This document shows positions 10,070-21,152 of a stretch of 64,000 nucleotides of DNA, piece after piece. This DNA is from Enterococcus lacertideformus (GTDB taxonomy: Bacteria > Bacillota > Bacilli > Lactobacillales > Enterococcaceae). Under the pieces are notes generated by a model. It ran no database searches, had not been told where the DNA came from, and saw nothing but the letters and a program-made list of their open reading frames with translations. The DNA lies in contig JADAKE010000016.1 in NCBI GenBank assembly GCA_015680865.1, positions 310,001-374,000 of the forward strand, written 5' to 3'. The translations under genes and the position numbers were made by a program. How positions within the stretch are numbered: position 1 is the first letter of the stretch; the number at the start of each line of letters is the position of its first letter.

Positions 10070-10914
10070 TTAATTTTCCGAGGAATTCATTTGACTTTCT
10101 TGATTTCCTTGCGTTGTGGATACATTTGAATCTACACCGCCAGAAACACTATTAGACGATTGCTTTTGTTCTGTCTGTGTAGTTGAAAGTGAAGTTGTCG
10201 AACTTGATGACGTAAAATTTGTCTTTGATTCCGTACTATTTTTTGAATCTTCACTTGAACTGGATCAGAAACGATGCTTAATGCCTCACCTGCTTGATTT
10301 AATGCTTGAACAGAGACATTACTATCAATTACATCATCCGTCAACATCGAAGGCATGAGCTTTGCAACTACTTGATGGATTTCTTTCAGCGTTTTATCCC
10401 CTGTGGTAATTGTCACCTTGTTTGGATTTACCGTTGCCTCCGACAAACTGTATCCCTACGGTGTTGATTCAGATGGTAAAACAGCCTTTACATCAAAATC
10501 TTTAGACACTTTCTTTTCAATTGTAACCGTGATCGTTTCAGGTTGCAACTTAGCAGTTACTGCACTACTTAGGTTCTTTATTTTCAATGGTACCTCATGT
10601 GTTCCTTCACCCAAATCAGCTAAATTGGCTATTACCTTAAAAGTACGCGTGTCCTCGTTTGCTTCAGCGATCAATTGCACACGATTTGCACTAGATAATT
10701 TTACTGCCGTAGTGTTTTCATAACCATGTATATAATATTTGTCTGTATTATATACAAGTTGGATCGAAACGTCAGAAACGGTCTGAGTATAGGACTCATT
10801 TCCAGATAATGTACTTTGCATCGTCTGACCATTAGCATTAAAATAAAGAATAATACTAAATAGTAACGCAACAAATCCGTACAAAATACTCGTACGTTTT
10901 TCTTTTGAGATCAT
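10070..10914 (-). pseudogene. cdaR: CdaR/YbbR-domain regulator of diadenylate cyclase, broken by a stop and a frameshift
   Basis: The gene starts MISKEKRTSILYGFVALLFS, an N-terminal membrane anchor, then YbbR-type beta domains (VQLIAEANEDTRTFKVIANL; LSSAVTAKLQPETITVTIE). At 10456-10458 an in-frame TAG interrupts AVLPSESTP/GYSLSEATVNPNKVTIT, and the same frame continues through another YbbR domain (VVAKLMPSMLTDDVIDSNVSVQALNQAGEAL). Near 10252 the frame then shifts: the neighbouring frame gives a Ser/Thr-rich tail (STESKTNFTSSSSTTSL...NSSEN) ending at 10070, typical of these proteins, while the unshifted frame gives a basic low-quality tail. Two independent lesions make sequencing error a poor explanation for both. 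cdaA upstream (overlap at 10911-10914) and glmM downstream are intact. Loss of CdaR would remove a modulator of c-di-AMP synthesis. Confidence 0.8.
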
Positions 10915-11798
10915 TTCCGATCCCCTCCCTTAGTCATTGCGTCCAAGAAAGATTGAAGTCCATTCTTTTTGTTTTTAGTTTTTTCTTCTGCAATCAGCTG
11001 TTTCCGCAGAATTGAGAGATATTCTTCTTGTGTTAATCCTGGTATCAACTGATTGTATAAAGTGATACTTACATCTCCTGTTTCTTCTGAGACGACGATC
11101 GTGATGGCATCGCTAACCTCACTAATACCGACAGCTGCTCGGTGACGAGTTCCAAATTCTTTTGGAATTAACATACTTTCCGACAAAGGTAGATAAGCAC
11201 TTGCTACTGCAATTTTTCCACCTTTGACAATTACCGCTCCATCGTGGAGTGGCGTATTGGGAATAAAGATATTGATAAGCAGCTCACCAGTTATATCTGC
11301 ATCAAGTGCGATCCCTGTTTCAATATATTCATCTAGACCAGTGTGGCGCTCAACCGTAATCAATGCACCTATTTTACGTTTAGACATATATTGAATGGCT
11401 TTATCAAAGGACAGAATCATCTTCTCATCTTCTTGCTGTTCACTTTTCGTTTGTTTAAAAAGCGAACTTCTCCCTAGATGTTCAAGACCACGTCGAATCT
11501 CCGGTTGAAAAATGACAATCGCCGCAATCACTCCATAAGTGATGACTTGATTCATCAACCAAGATAAAGTATGCAGTCCAATCAACTCGGCTACAATACG
11601 AATGACGATAAAGATGGCAACCCCTTTAAGTAATTGGATTGCTTTCGTCCCTCTTAGTAGCTGGATCAGTTTGTAAACCAAATACCATACTACTAAAATA
11701 TCCAATATGTTTACCAAAAAATTTAGAGAAAATAAGTCACCGGAAAACATTTTTTGCCAATATTCTAAATTAAAAAGTTCCCCGATTTGAAATGACAT
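10911..11798 (-). CDS. cdaA: diadenylate cyclase CdaA
   Basis: CdaA makes c-di-AMP at the membrane. From the ATG at 11798 (AGAGAGGCTTTTT before it) the protein has 295 residues; the open frame runs 55 codons further upstream but those residues look non-coding. Three membrane helices (~20-95) are followed by the DAC domain with the DGA motif TPLHDGAVIVKGG (~187-199) and the RHR motif GTRHRAAVGISE (~219-230). Both catalytic motifs are intact. It is first in cdaA-cdaR-glmM, overlapping the broken cdaR by four bases. c-di-AMP controls potassium and osmolyte transport and wall stress resistance in Firmicutes. Confidence 0.95.
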   Translation of the reverse strand: MSFQIGELFNLEYWQKMFSGDLFSLNFLVNILDILVVWYLVYKLIQLLRGTKAIQLLKGVAIFIVIRIVAELIGLHTLSWLMNQVITYGVIAAIVIFQPEIRRGLEHLGRSSLFKQTKSEQQEDEKMILSFDKAIQYMSKRKIGALITVERHTGLDEYIETGIALDADITGELLINIFIPNTPLHDGAVIVKGGKIAVASAYLPLSESMLIPKEFGTRHRAAVGISEVSDAITIVVSEETGDVSITLYNQLIPGLTQEEYLSILRKQLIAEEKTKNKKNGLQSFLDAMTKGGDRK

Positions 11799-11959
11799 AA
11801 AAAGCCTCTCTTCTCTTTTGAGATTTCCTTTTAAGTATACCATATGTTTGGAAACCTGAGACAGTTCTGCCTGTCTTTTTTTCCTATAAACAATCAAATT
11901 TTTCAAGAAAATTACACTATTGATATAAATAAAATATTTTGATTGTTTTTTTCTAGTAT

Positions 11960-12995
<1,036 letters not shown>

Positions 12996-13073
12996 TCCTC
13001 TCAAACATCCTTTTCATTATAACGTAAAAAAAAAATAGAAAACTCACTTATCTTACAAATCACATCACATCAC

Positions 13074-13103
13074 TTGCACAAACGAATATTTATTGTCTAT
13101 AAC
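13074..13103 (+). promoter_or_regulatory. predicted promoter of the thioredoxin-fold gene
   Basis: TTGCAC (13074-13079), an 18-base spacer and TATAAC (13098-13103) lie 60 bases upstream of the AGAGGTG ribosome site of the gene at 13166. Pattern only. Confidence 0.45.
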
Positions 13104-13165
13104 AAACAAAAAATTAGGTTTTTTCCCAAAAAATGATTACAATAAAAGAAAGAGGTGTATAAAAA

Positions 13166-13684
13166 ATGGATATAACAATGATCAAAGCAGAACAAACAAA
13201 CACAGTCACTGGTATACTTTACGGAAAAGCAGATGTTCCTAAAAAAATGATTGAATTCGTCAACCTAGCTTGTCATTACTGTCGTCAATGGTTCAATGAG
13301 TCCTACAAATTATTAGAAGATGCAGTCAAAAAAGGACAAGTACAACGAGTAATCAAGCTTTTTGATAAAGAAAAAGAAAGTTTGCAACGAGGAAATGTGA
13401 TGCATCATCATATTACCACCTCAAATCCTGAACTAGCCATAGCGGAAATCAAAAAAGTTTTTGATTCGCAAGATGACTGGAAAAATCTGTCCTTAACAGA
13501 AGTAGCTGATTATGCGAAAAATCAATTAGGATTGACCTTTCAAAAAGATGCACAAGCTTCACAAGCGATTATCAATGAAGCCAACCAAGCAAATATTCGT
13601 TTTGTACCCACCATTATTTTAGGTGACAAAATCTTTGATGAGTCTATCGCAGAAAATGAATTAGCTGGCTATATCAGCGAATAA
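13166..13684 (+). CDS. thioredoxin-fold (DsbA-like) protein
   Basis: A 172-residue protein with a thioredoxin-fold layout. The strand MIEFVNLACHYCRQWF (~28-43) carries a CxxC active site (CHYC, residues 36-39), and RFVPTIILGDKIF (~149-161) supplies the cis-Pro loop that faces it. The helical insertion between them is like that of DsbA/DsbG-type proteins of lactic acid bacteria. There is no signal peptide or lipobox, so it is probably cytoplasmic, and the redox partner is unknown. AGAGGTGTATAAAAA precedes the ATG. Single gene with its own promoter and terminator. Confidence 0.75.
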   Translation: MDITMIKAEQTNTVTGILYGKADVPKKMIEFVNLACHYCRQWFNESYKLLEDAVKKGQVQRVIKLFDKEKESLQRGNVMHHHITTSNPELAIAEIKKVFDSQDDWKNLSLTEVADYAKNQLGLTFQKDAQASQAIINEANQANIRFVPTIILGDKIFDESIAENELAGYISE

Positions 13685-13752
13685 TATTAAAACAGGAACA
13701 TGATTCCTTCGCGAAAGGCACGCCTTACCAAACAGAATGAAAACAAAAAAGA

Positions 13753-13813
13753 ATCAACCTACAAGCCGCTTCTTGTCATACTAGAGATGACAAGGGGTCT
13801 TGTAGGTTGATCA
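13753..13813 (+). terminator. terminator of the thioredoxin-fold gene
   Basis: A long stem ATCAACCTACAAG...CTTGTAGGTTGAT with an inner stem CTTGTCAT/ATGACAAG lies 69 bases after the stop. A T-containing tract follows. Confidence 0.6.
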
Positions 13814-13845
13814 CTTTATTGAGGTTCCTTTCCAAGTTACCTTGA

Positions 13846-14008
13846 GGGGACAAACTAAATCATTTTACTTATTTGCTTCTGCAATTACTCGTCGCATAAA
13901 AAAACTGTAATAATTATTAGGTTTTAGAACCTGCGTATAAAAATAATATGTTTCTATACTCTATACACAAATAAACGATAGGAGTGAAACACTTCCAGCC
14001 TCCTTCTT
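13846..14008. repeat. degenerate copy of the 5.8-kb intergenic repeat; rest of the gap to 14339 shows nothing
   Basis: GGGGACAAACTAAATCATTTTACTT and TGCAATTACTCGTCGCATAAAA match the element at ~5795-5850 with few changes. CAGCCTCCTTCTTTT near 13996 resembles the opposite end. The remainder of 14009-14339 is AT-rich with no credible gene. Confidence 0.5.
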
Positions 14009-14339
14009 TTTTCTTGGCAACTGTTAAAAACTGCTTCACACAATAGGTATAGGCAAACAGACTTAAGCTTTTATCTTACGATTATTTTTAGTTCTAAATA
14101 ATGTTAATATATTATTACGCAAAAAAATCAATAGTTTAAGTTCAACAATGATCCCCTTTTATCATAGCCTCGCTTCTTTACCTATGTACTTTTAAAAGTG
14201 GGGGTTCATTTATAAATAAACCTCGTTATTCATTTTTCAAGTAATGATGTATGATGGATACAGCCTTTTGTCGTATGCTGATTTTCTTTTAAAACATCAA
14301 TAAAAGCTTGCTCAGTTTTTCTTTGCGCTTTTTTAGTAA

Positions 14340-15341
14340 TTATTTCAAATCTACCTTTTTTGATAAAACTTGCATGTCCGTTTCAGCTGTACGCTTATAT
14401 GGATTATTCATATACTTTGAAGTATTAGCAAACACTACAGCTAATTCTTCTTTACTAGAAGATTCTACCCTAGTCTTGACTGTTTCATCGTAAACAAATT
14501 TTCCTCGCTCATTCACTGTAAAACCAAATTCTTGGGCAATTGTTATCAGCGATTTGCCGTTTTGCTGTTCCTTCTCTATATACTTAGATAATATCTCCTT
14601 CATTCCTTCTATTGATATACCAAATTTTTTTATAAGTATCTCTTCTTTTGGATTATTTGGTGATAACTCATTGGGTACACTTTTTTCTAAAGAAAAATTA
14701 GTGAAAATTTGATTTTTTTTCAGTTCGTAGACGACGCAGGCATCTCGAACTTCCGGAAAATCTTTTAAATTTATTTTCATCTCTGCTATAAATGAGGCAA
14801 GCGGAAATCCTAACTCTATTTTTTTTATCACGTAATTTTTTCTAATATTATTGATTTTATCTTTCTCAAGATTAAGTATCTTCGATAGTTCATCAAGACC
14901 TTTATTTTTCTTTAATGAGCCAATAATATAACGTTCAAAAATAAATTCTCTTGAAACATCCATAAGATCAGATAACCTATAAAAAGTGTCAGTAGAAATT
15001 TTCCTTTCGTGAATCTCCCTCTTAATATAAGAATAACATGCATCTTCAACTCGATCTATATCCATTTTTAGTTGTCTGGCAATCTCCTTTTTAGAAATTC
15101 CATTAAACAATTGTCGTGTTATATATATGTTTCTTTCACGCAAAATTGCGTGATAATTACGTTTATTATTTAGTGCAATGAGCTTCATTGGTACTCCATC
15201 TTTTATTTGTTTAACAAAATACTCATTTCTAATTTTATTAACTTTATATATATCCAAATTAAACAAACTTCTCACAATCTTCCAGCTTTTGTGCCTATTA
15301 TAAAAAGCTATTAATTTATCATACGTCACATCTTTTACCAT
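14340..15341 (-). CDS. unrecognised helical protein with duplicated HTH-like modules
   Basis: A 333-residue, Lys/Ile-rich, entirely soluble protein that I do not recognise. AGGAGAAGTAAG precedes the ATG. It carries an internal duplication: residues ~27-52 (FNLDIYKVNKIRNEYFVKQI..GVP) match ~156-180 (LNLEKDKINNIRKNYVIKKI..GFP), and EDACYSYIKR (~99-108) matches RDACVVYELKK (~199-209). Between them ITRQLFNGISKKEIARQLKMD (~73-93) reads as a helix-turn-helix, as does GKSLITIAQEFGFT near residue 268. A nucleic-acid-binding repeat protein is a reasonable guess, not shown. It stands alone between AT-rich gaps beside whiA, with low GC like accessory genes. Confidence 0.65.
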   Translation of the reverse strand: MVKDVTYDKLIAFYNRHKSWKIVRSLFNLDIYKVNKIRNEYFVKQIKDGVPMKLIALNNKRNYHAILRERNIYITRQLFNGISKKEIARQLKMDIDRVEDACYSYIKREIHERKISTDTFYRLSDLMDVSREFIFERYIIGSLKKNKGLDELSKILNLEKDKINNIRKNYVIKKIELGFPLASFIAEMKINLKDFPEVRDACVVYELKKNQIFTNFSLEKSVPNELSPNNPKEEILIKKFGISIEGMKEILSKYIEKEQQNGKSLITIAQEFGFTVNERGKFVYDETVKTRVESSSKEELAVVFANTSKYMNNPYKRTAETDMQVLSKKVDLK

Positions 15342-15647
15342 CTTACTTCTCCTTTCTATTAAAAAGTTAAACTTCTATATAAGCTAATTTTTATCACATG
15401 TTCTATTTTTTAGAAAACTTTTTTTAGGAAAAAAGAAAAAAAGCGTTCATTTATATCATCCTTTCAATAAAAAGTGTGAAAAAAATTATTGAATATACAC
15501 CTTTAAACTCGAAATGAAGTATCACACTTTTACTAAAAACAAAAAAATTTTATAGCGCTCGTAAACAATGCCTAGCAAAAGCTGTATTTATCCTTAACTT
15601 TGTTCTTTAACCAAACAATTAGTTTTTCAAAAGGAACTTCTGCAGAA

Positions 15648-15703
15648 AATAAGGCGAATAATCTGAAAATAGTTACTTCTATTTTCAGATTATTCGCCTT
15701 ATT
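15648..15703. repeat. perfect intergenic palindrome (palindrome family, copy 1)
   Basis: Two perfect 25-base arms beginning AATAAGGCGAATAATCTG flank a 6-base loop. The rest of the 15342-15926 gap has no gene. The 3' flank (to ~15830) also resembles the flanks of copies at 28.6 and 30.8 kb. It lies downstream of whiA (stop at 15927) and could terminate it. Confidence 0.75.
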
Positions 15704-15926
15704 TCATTTGTAACTGCTTACTACATTCGACCATTTGATTTGTATGTTAAAACACGAAAGACCAAGGAGATCCAATGTTATTCTCACTTCGTTTTAGCAG
15801 GATACTTCTGACACTTTCTCTTTTACACGAAGACTTTTATTTTTGAACACGTCAACAAATTCCTAACAGATAAGCTAAATCATTTGCGACTACAAACGAT
15901 ATCATAAACGATTATAACAAACTTAA

Positions 15927-16862
15927 TTAAACAGCTTCTTTACGAAACTTTTCGGCAAACTCATTGATTTTTCTAATTCGATGATTGATACCCGATTTTG
16001 AGATAGCCCCTGATGGAATCATTTCACCGAGTTCTTTTAAACTTACTTCAGGATGTTGCAATCTCAATTCTGCGATTTCTTTTAGCTTTTCCGGTAAGGC
16101 ATTTAGACCCACACGACGTTCAATCAATTCAATATTATCGATTTGTTTTGATGCAGCATCACTAGTCTTATTAAGATTAGCAGTTTCACAATTAACTAAG
16201 CGATTGACTGAGTTGCGCATATCACGTACGATCCGCACATCTTCAAAGCGAAGCATCGAATTCGTTGCCCCAATCAACGTTAAAAAGTCAGCGATTTTTT
16301 CAGCCCCTTTTAAATAAGAGATATAACCATTTCGGCGTTCCAAAGTTCGAGCATGTAAACCATAATAGTTTAGCATATCGCAAATATCCTGGTTATGTTG
16401 CTCATAAATCGAAAATATTTCTAAATGGTAACGACTCGTTTCGGGATTATTCACCGATCCAGAAGCCATAAATGCCCCTCGTAAATAAGAACGCATTTTT
16501 TGAGAATTCCCCATAATTTCATCAGAAACATGCCCGTTGAACATCAGGCCATCCATAATATCTAAGTCCATAAGTACACTTTTCGTTCCTTGTTTTAAAC
16601 GAACAATATAGACATTATTCTTTTTTAATTTCATTTTTTTTCGAACGAGTAACTCGCTACGAACATTATAATGATCTTTTAAAAGAGAATAGATACGTCT
16701 AGCGATAGCTGCATTTTCTGTTTGTACATTCAGGATAAACTGTTGATTAACGATACCTAAAGAACCATTCATCCGCAAAAGTGCTGCTAGTTCTGCTTTA
16801 GCATGTTCACGGTGGACTTCAAGTCCTGTTAGTTCTTTTTTGACATCTGCCGCAAATGACAC
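15927..16862 (-). CDS. whiA: DNA-binding protein WhiA
   Basis: WhiA combines a LAGLIDADG homing-endonuclease-like scaffold with a C-terminal helix-turn-helix; in Firmicutes it affects cell division and chromosome segregation. The GTG at 16862 is chosen as start: it gives the family N-terminus [15 protein letters not shown] and is 8 bases from AAAGGAGG. Conserved blocks include [16 protein letters not shown] (~122-137), HLEIFS and the C-terminal HTH region [12 protein letters not shown]...[12 protein letters not shown] (~265-298). 311 residues is usual. It is the last gene of rapZ-yvcK-whiA, 33 bases after yvcK. Confidence 0.95.
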   Translation of the reverse strand: MSFAADVKKELTGLEVHREHAKAELAALLRMNGSLGIVNQQFILNVQTENAAIARRIYSLLKDHYNVRSELLVRKKMKLKKNNVYIVRLKQGTKSVLMDLDIMDGLMFNGHVSDEIMGNSQKMRSYLRGAFMASGSVNNPETSRYHLEIFSIYEQHNQDICDMLNYYGLHARTLERRNGYISYLKGAEKIADFLTLIGATNSMLRFEDVRIVRDMRNSVNRLVNCETANLNKTSDAASKQIDNIELIERRVGLNALPEKLKEIAELRLQHPEVSLKELGEMIPSGAISKSGINHRIRKINEFAEKFRKEAV

Positions 16863-16895
16863 TCTATTCTCCTCCTTTCTATTCAACTCTTCAAT

Positions 16896-17894
16896 TTAAT
16901 GTTTGGATCCAAAAACGAGACGAAATAACTCTTCCACTACTTTTTCTCCATCATGGAATACGCCACCATTTTTTAACTCAAGGAAATCAGTTGAAACAAC
17001 CCGACAACCTTCATTCCGTAAGCCGTTGAAGTCATGTGTCACTTGTACAAGATATTCATCATAAACTTTTGGATCCATATAACCTTCTGGTACTTTTTCT
17101 GTATTTACTAGTACCGTATTGATAAATGGTTGTTTCAAATGTTCATGGAGTACACGAATGTGATCAGCATCCGTAAAATGCTCTGTCTCCCCTTTTTGGG
17201 TCATGATATTACAGATATAAACCACTTCAGCTTCTGTTTTTGCTACTGCATCACCGATTTCTTGAATGACTAAGTTAGGCAGAATACTCGTAAATAAGCT
17301 GCCTGGTCCCAAAACAACCATATCTGCTTCTAAAATCGCAGAAACCACTTTACGTGCTGGCTTTGCTTTGCTGTCATCAGATGTATTTCGTACATAGACA
17401 TGATCAATTGTTTTACGATCTACAGCTATTTTTGACTCACCAATAGCTGTAGTACCATCTTTAAAAACAGCATGTAAGGTTAATGGCGTTTCAGAAGATG
17501 GATACACATGACCATCTACATGCATCATTTTAGATAGGAGCTGTATCGCATCATAGGTACTTCCTCTCATTTCTGCAACTGCAGCAATGATCAAATTTCC
17601 AATCGTATGATTTGCTAAAAATTGATCTTCTTTTTTAAAACGATACTGAAAAATATCTTCATAAAATTGTGGCATGTCAGACAAAGACACTAAAACATTT
17701 CTTAAATCTCCAGGAGGTGCCATTGCAATTGATTCTCTGATTTCACCGCTACTACCACCATCATCTGCTACAGTAACAATTGCGGTAATATCTGCTCCTT
17801 GATTTCGCAAACTTTTTAAAATGACCGGCAGACCTGTTCCACCACCAACGACAACGATTTTAGGCTTTCTGATGCGATATGTCTTCATTCTCAC
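16896..17894 (-). CDS. yvcK: YvcK/CofD-like gluconeogenesis factor
   Basis: A 332-residue CofD-fold protein needed in Bacillus for growth on gluconeogenic carbon and for wall shape; it binds UDP-GlcNAc in that family (known). Conserved motifs are [14 protein letters not shown] (~14-27), [14 protein letters not shown] (~41-54), [13 protein letters not shown] and [15 protein letters not shown] (~193-207). The ATG overlaps the end of rapZ by four bases, so translation is coupled. Confidence 0.95.
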   Translation of the reverse strand: MRMKTYRIRKPKIVVVGGGTGLPVILKSLRNQGADITAIVTVADDGGSSGEIRESIAMAPPGDLRNVLVSLSDMPQFYEDIFQYRFKKEDQFLANHTIGNLIIAAVAEMRGSTYDAIQLLSKMMHVDGHVYPSSETPLTLHAVFKDGTTAIGESKIAVDRKTIDHVYVRNTSDDSKAKPARKVVSAILEADMVVLGPGSLFTSILPNLVIQEIGDAVAKTEAEVVYICNIMTQKGETEHFTDADHIRVLHEHLKQPFINTVLVNTEKVPEGYMDPKVYDEYLVQVTHDFNGLRNEGCRVVSTDFLELKNGGVFHDGEKVVEELFRLVFGSKH

Positions 17895-18775
17895 GAACGA
17901 TTCACCGTCTCTTTCCGCTTATCCTTATCACGGTGAGTCACATTGATTTTATATTTTTTGCTTAAAGCTTTAGACAAACGTTGCGTTAGAGCCACTGAAC
18001 GATGTTGCCCACCTGTACAGCCAATTGCAACAGTTAAACTGCTTTTTCCTTCTTTGATATAGCCTGGTAATACTGTTTGTAATAGATCTAAAAATTTATT
18101 ATAGAATAATTCAGTTTCGTCAAATGACATCACGTAGTCATAGACCAGTTGATCTTTACCTGTCAACGGTCTTAATTCAGGAATGTAGTGAGGATTTGGT
18201 AAGAAACGCACATCCATCACGATATCTGAATCAATCGGCAACCCATATTTAAACCCAAACGACACAAATTCGATACGAAAACCTTGGTCAGATTTTGTTT
18301 TAAACGTTTGATTGATTTTTTCTCTTAATTGACGAGGTGTTAAAATAGTGGTATCGATGATGACAGATGCTTGTGTTTTCAAATCATTCAATATCGCACG
18401 TTCCTTGCGGATCCCTTCCGTAACTAAGCCATCCATTGCCATTGGATGAGTCCGTCTCGTTTCTTTATATCGCGCCACTAGCTCTTCATCAGACGCATCT
18501 AAGAATAAAATAGAAGTATCAATAAAATTAGTGTTTTCAATTTCCACTAACATATTTTGAATTTCTTCAAAAAAAGAACGAGAACGCAAATCAACCACTA
18601 ATGCCATTTTCGTCACTTTCCCAGACTCTTTAATCAACTCCCAAAATTTTGGGATAAGATTTGGTGGCATATTGTCAATACAAAAATACCCCATATCTTC
18701 AAAACTTTGGATAGCTACAGTTTTTCCAGCGCCACTCATTCCTGTGATGATCACTAACTGTAAATTATCAGCCAT
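17891..18775 (-). CDS. rapZ: RNase adapter RapZ / P-loop nucleotide-binding protein
   Basis: From the ATG at 18775 the protein is 294 residues; GAGAGGGGG lies upstream. A Walker A motif GMSGAGKT is at ~11-18, followed by DNMPPNLIP and the C-terminal ligand-binding part with SFGFKYG (~200), [10 protein letters not shown] and [11 protein letters not shown] (~252-262). In Gram-negatives RapZ binds GlcN6P and controls glmS mRNA; in Firmicutes the gene (yvcJ) is kept with yvcK and whiA and its role is less clear. First gene of the three-gene operon. Confidence 0.95.
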   Translation of the reverse strand: MADNLQLVIITGMSGAGKTVAIQSFEDMGYFCIDNMPPNLIPKFWELIKESGKVTKMALVVDLRSRSFFEEIQNMLVEIENTNFIDTSILFLDASDEELVARYKETRRTHPMAMDGLVTEGIRKERAILNDLKTQASVIIDTTILTPRQLREKINQTFKTKSDQGFRIEFVSFGFKYGLPIDSDIVMDVRFLPNPHYIPELRPLTGKDQLVYDYVMSFDETELFYNKFLDLLQTVLPGYIKEGKSSLTVAIGCTGGQHRSVALTQRLSKALSKKYKINVTHRDKDKRKETVNRS

Positions 18776-18860
18776 AATCGAACGGCCCCCTCTCATACAT
18801 CTTTTTTAATTATATCATTCCGGGCGTATCATTTCTAGTTAAATTATTCTAAAAATACCC

Positions 18861-18909
18861 TCTGATAAAAAAGAGGGACAAATATCTTTAGCGGATACCC
18901 GTCCCTAAT
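18861..18909 (-). terminator. terminator after the aspartate racemase gene
   Basis: On the minus strand an AGGGAC...GTCCCT stem is followed by CTTTTTT. It separates racemase (stop at 18937) from rapZ. Confidence 0.6.
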
Positions 18910-18936
18910 AAACCTTTTAAACGAAAAACATTTCAA

Positions 18937-19656
18937 TTAATCATGCACAATACTTTCGCGATTTTGTAGTGCAAATTCGATTGTCCGATCAGCCAAAATC
19001 GATTGCGCATCAATTACAGGACACTCATTACCTGCAGTATATTCTTCCATTAAAGATAATTCCGTGCAACCTAATATAATTTTTTGGCAATCCAACCGAG
19101 CGATCGCTTCTTCTAAAATCTCGTAGTATAATTCTTTATTCAAATAATCTGATTCCTTGATATCATGATAAATCAAATGATTAATTTTTCCTTGTAGTCG
19201 CGGATCAGGAATCACTACATCAAAACCTAATTGACGAACTTCTTTTTCATAGATCGCGGCTTTCATACTACCTTCTGTACCCAAAATGGCGACTCTTCCA
19301 GTAGCATTTTGGCGTACAAGTTCATGTGCCGCTTCTCGTGGCATATGAAGGATCGGAATATCTGTCGCTGCTTGTAATTCCTCGAAGAAAAAATGTGCTG
19401 TGTTACAGGTTAAAACGATGAAATTTGGTTTTAGTAAATTTTGTTTCTTGATATCATCTAACAAATAAGAGGTTGGATTTTCTTTTGTATTATTCAAAAT
19501 ATAAGCTGTCCGATCAGGCACTGTTGCATGATTAAATAAAACATAGTTTAAATATTCCTGATCTTTCGTTGCTTTTATTCGATGATTAATTAAGCGGATG
19601 AAACTCTCCGTAGCTATCGTACCCATTCCGCCCAAAATACTAAAAAAGTTTTCCAT
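18937..19656 (-). CDS. racD: aspartate racemase
   Basis: A 239-residue Asp/Glu racemase-family protein that would supply D-aspartate for the wall crossbridge. The two catalytic Cys are in [10 protein letters not shown] (~81-90) and [10 protein letters not shown] (~194-203), with the N-terminal GGMGTIATE phosphate/carboxylate-binding loop. It starts three bases after the D-Asp ligase stop on the same strand, and this pairing fixes the substrate as aspartate (inference from context plus the known E. faecium pathway). Confidence 0.88.
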   Translation of the reverse strand: MENFFSILGGMGTIATESFIRLINHRIKATKDQEYLNYVLFNHATVPDRTAYILNNTKENPTSYLLDDIKKQNLLKPNFIVLTCNTAHFFFEELQAATDIPILHMPREAAHELVRQNATGRVAILGTEGSMKAAIYEKEVRQLGFDVVIPDPRLQGKINHLIYHDIKESDYLNKELYYEILEEAIARLDCQKIILGCTELSLMEEYTAGNECPVIDAQSILADRTIEFALQNRESIVHD

Positions 19657-19659
19657 GAA

Positions 19660-20922
19660 TCAGCCTTCTTTCACATGAAAGTATTTTTTAAATCGTGGAA
19701 TGTAGTTTCTAAACATGTACTTCATTAATAACCAACGTATGAGTGACTTATCTTTTTCATAGAAAACAGTAGTTCCATAACGATTTTCTTTAATCATTTT
19801 TTCTGCAAACTTTTTATCATCATTTTCTTTCGCATAGGTCAAAAAAACTTTTTTAGGTACACCCATCCATAATTTTGCTGTATCAGATTGACTTGTTCCG
19901 TAAGTTGTTCCAGTAAATGGTTTTTCAAATACACGATCTTCTGTCACAAATTTCGCTAAATTCAATCCATTAAGCGTGACAAAGAAACTACTTCTACCTT
20001 GCCGAAGATTGATTTCAAATAATTTGTATTCACCATCTCTAGGATCATATTTCATATCAAAATTTGCAAAACCAGTATACTCAACATCTTCTAAAAATCG
20101 TTTGATGGTTTGATAAATTTTTTCATTGTAATCTGGCATGATAACTACATAGTTACCAATGGAAGCTGGTGTTGGGTCTTCCAATAAGGGATGTCCTAAA
20201 CACATCATTCTTACTTGATGATTTTCATCCACATAAGCATTTAACACACGCATATTGCTGTCGTCACCAGGAATAAATTCTTGTACGATCATTTCACCAG
20301 TGTATCCAGCTTCATAAATCCGACCTAAAATTAAATCGAATTCTTCTCGATTATCAATGATAAAGGCTTTTTTTCTACCTTCAAACTGAATCGATAAATA
20401 TTCCACACTATTGGCAGGTTTCAATGCCACTGGAAAATCAAAAGGTAATTCTTGTTCTAGAGTACCTCGGTTTAACATTTCTTTGCGAACGATCAATGTT
20501 TTTGGATAAGGTAATTTGTATTCCTCACATACTTCATAAAAACTTACTTTGTTGATCAAACGTTCAAATAACGAATAATCGATGTAAGGACAAACGTAAT
20601 ACGCCGAAAGTTCCTCTTTATGTTGAGAAATCAATTCTGCATACCCATCACCACATGCAATCAATAGGTATTTCTTCGTTTTATCTGAATATTTTTCTTT
20701 TGCTAAATATAGCATAGACTCAATGAATATAGGATCTTTGTCAAACCCAGGGATTACTTCTACATTGACGATGTTACTATAACGAGTAGGTGCCAATTGA
20801 TTGGAAGCATAAGCTTGACAATTTTTACCATACGCTTCGTGAAATGAACGTGCCATACCATACACATTCATATCACTGCCTAATAAAATAGGAATAAATT
20901 CTTCATTTACAATACTGTTCAT
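19660..20922 (-). CDS. aslfm: D-aspartate ligase (ATP-grasp, peptidoglycan crossbridge)
   Basis: This 420-residue ATP-grasp enzyme strongly resembles the E. faecium D-aspartate ligase, which joins D-Asp to the L-Lys side chain of UDP-MurNAc-pentapeptide. The N-terminus EEFIPILLGSDMNVYGMARS is recognisable. ATP-grasp elements are FPVALKPANSVEYLS (~153-167), MIVQEFIPGDDSN (~209-221) and the metal-binding YKLFEINLRQGRSSFF (~299-314). It forms an operon with the racemase and explains the D-Asx crossbridge typical of the E. faecium group, a strong taxonomic marker. Confidence 0.92.
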   Translation of the reverse strand: MNSIVNEEFIPILLGSDMNVYGMARSFHEAYGKNCQAYASNQLAPTRYSNIVNVEVIPGFDKDPIFIESMLYLAKEKYSDKTKKYLLIACGDGYAELISQHKEELSAYYVCPYIDYSLFERLINKVSFYEVCEEYKLPYPKTLIVRKEMLNRGTLEQELPFDFPVALKPANSVEYLSIQFEGRKKAFIIDNREEFDLILGRIYEAGYTGEMIVQEFIPGDDSNMRVLNAYVDENHQVRMMCLGHPLLEDPTPASIGNYVVIMPDYNEKIYQTIKRFLEDVEYTGFANFDMKYDPRDGEYKLFEINLRQGRSSFFVTLNGLNLAKFVTEDRVFEKPFTGTTYGTSQSDTAKLWMGVPKKVFLTYAKENDDKKFAEKMIKENRYGTTVFYEKDKSLIRWLLMKYMFRNYIPRFKKYFHVKEG

Positions 20923-20994
20923 TATTATCTCTCACTTACCCATAATCTCTAGTTTTTCTTTTTCAACTACACAACGAATATCATACCATAAAGA

Positions 20995-21033
20995 AAAAAG
21001 CAATCAAAGGAAACTCCTCCGATTGCTCAATTC
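20995..21033 (-). terminator. terminator after uvrA
   Basis: On the minus strand GCAATCGGAGG, a short loop and CCTTTGATTGC are followed by TTTTTT. It lies ~120 bases past the uvrA stop. Confidence 0.7.
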
Positions 21034-21152
21034 TTTTTTGAACGGATTGAACTTATAGGAAGTTTTTATCTATACTAATTAGTGTAGAAAGAACAACCAT
21101 AGTACATATTCTAGTAGATACCACCGAATAAAACAAGCCATGGTAACAGTTT

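Noticed and set aside
10116..10723. Plus-strand open frames opposite cdaR
   Set aside because: Shadows of the Ser/Thr-rich tail and YbbR domains, without ribosome sites.
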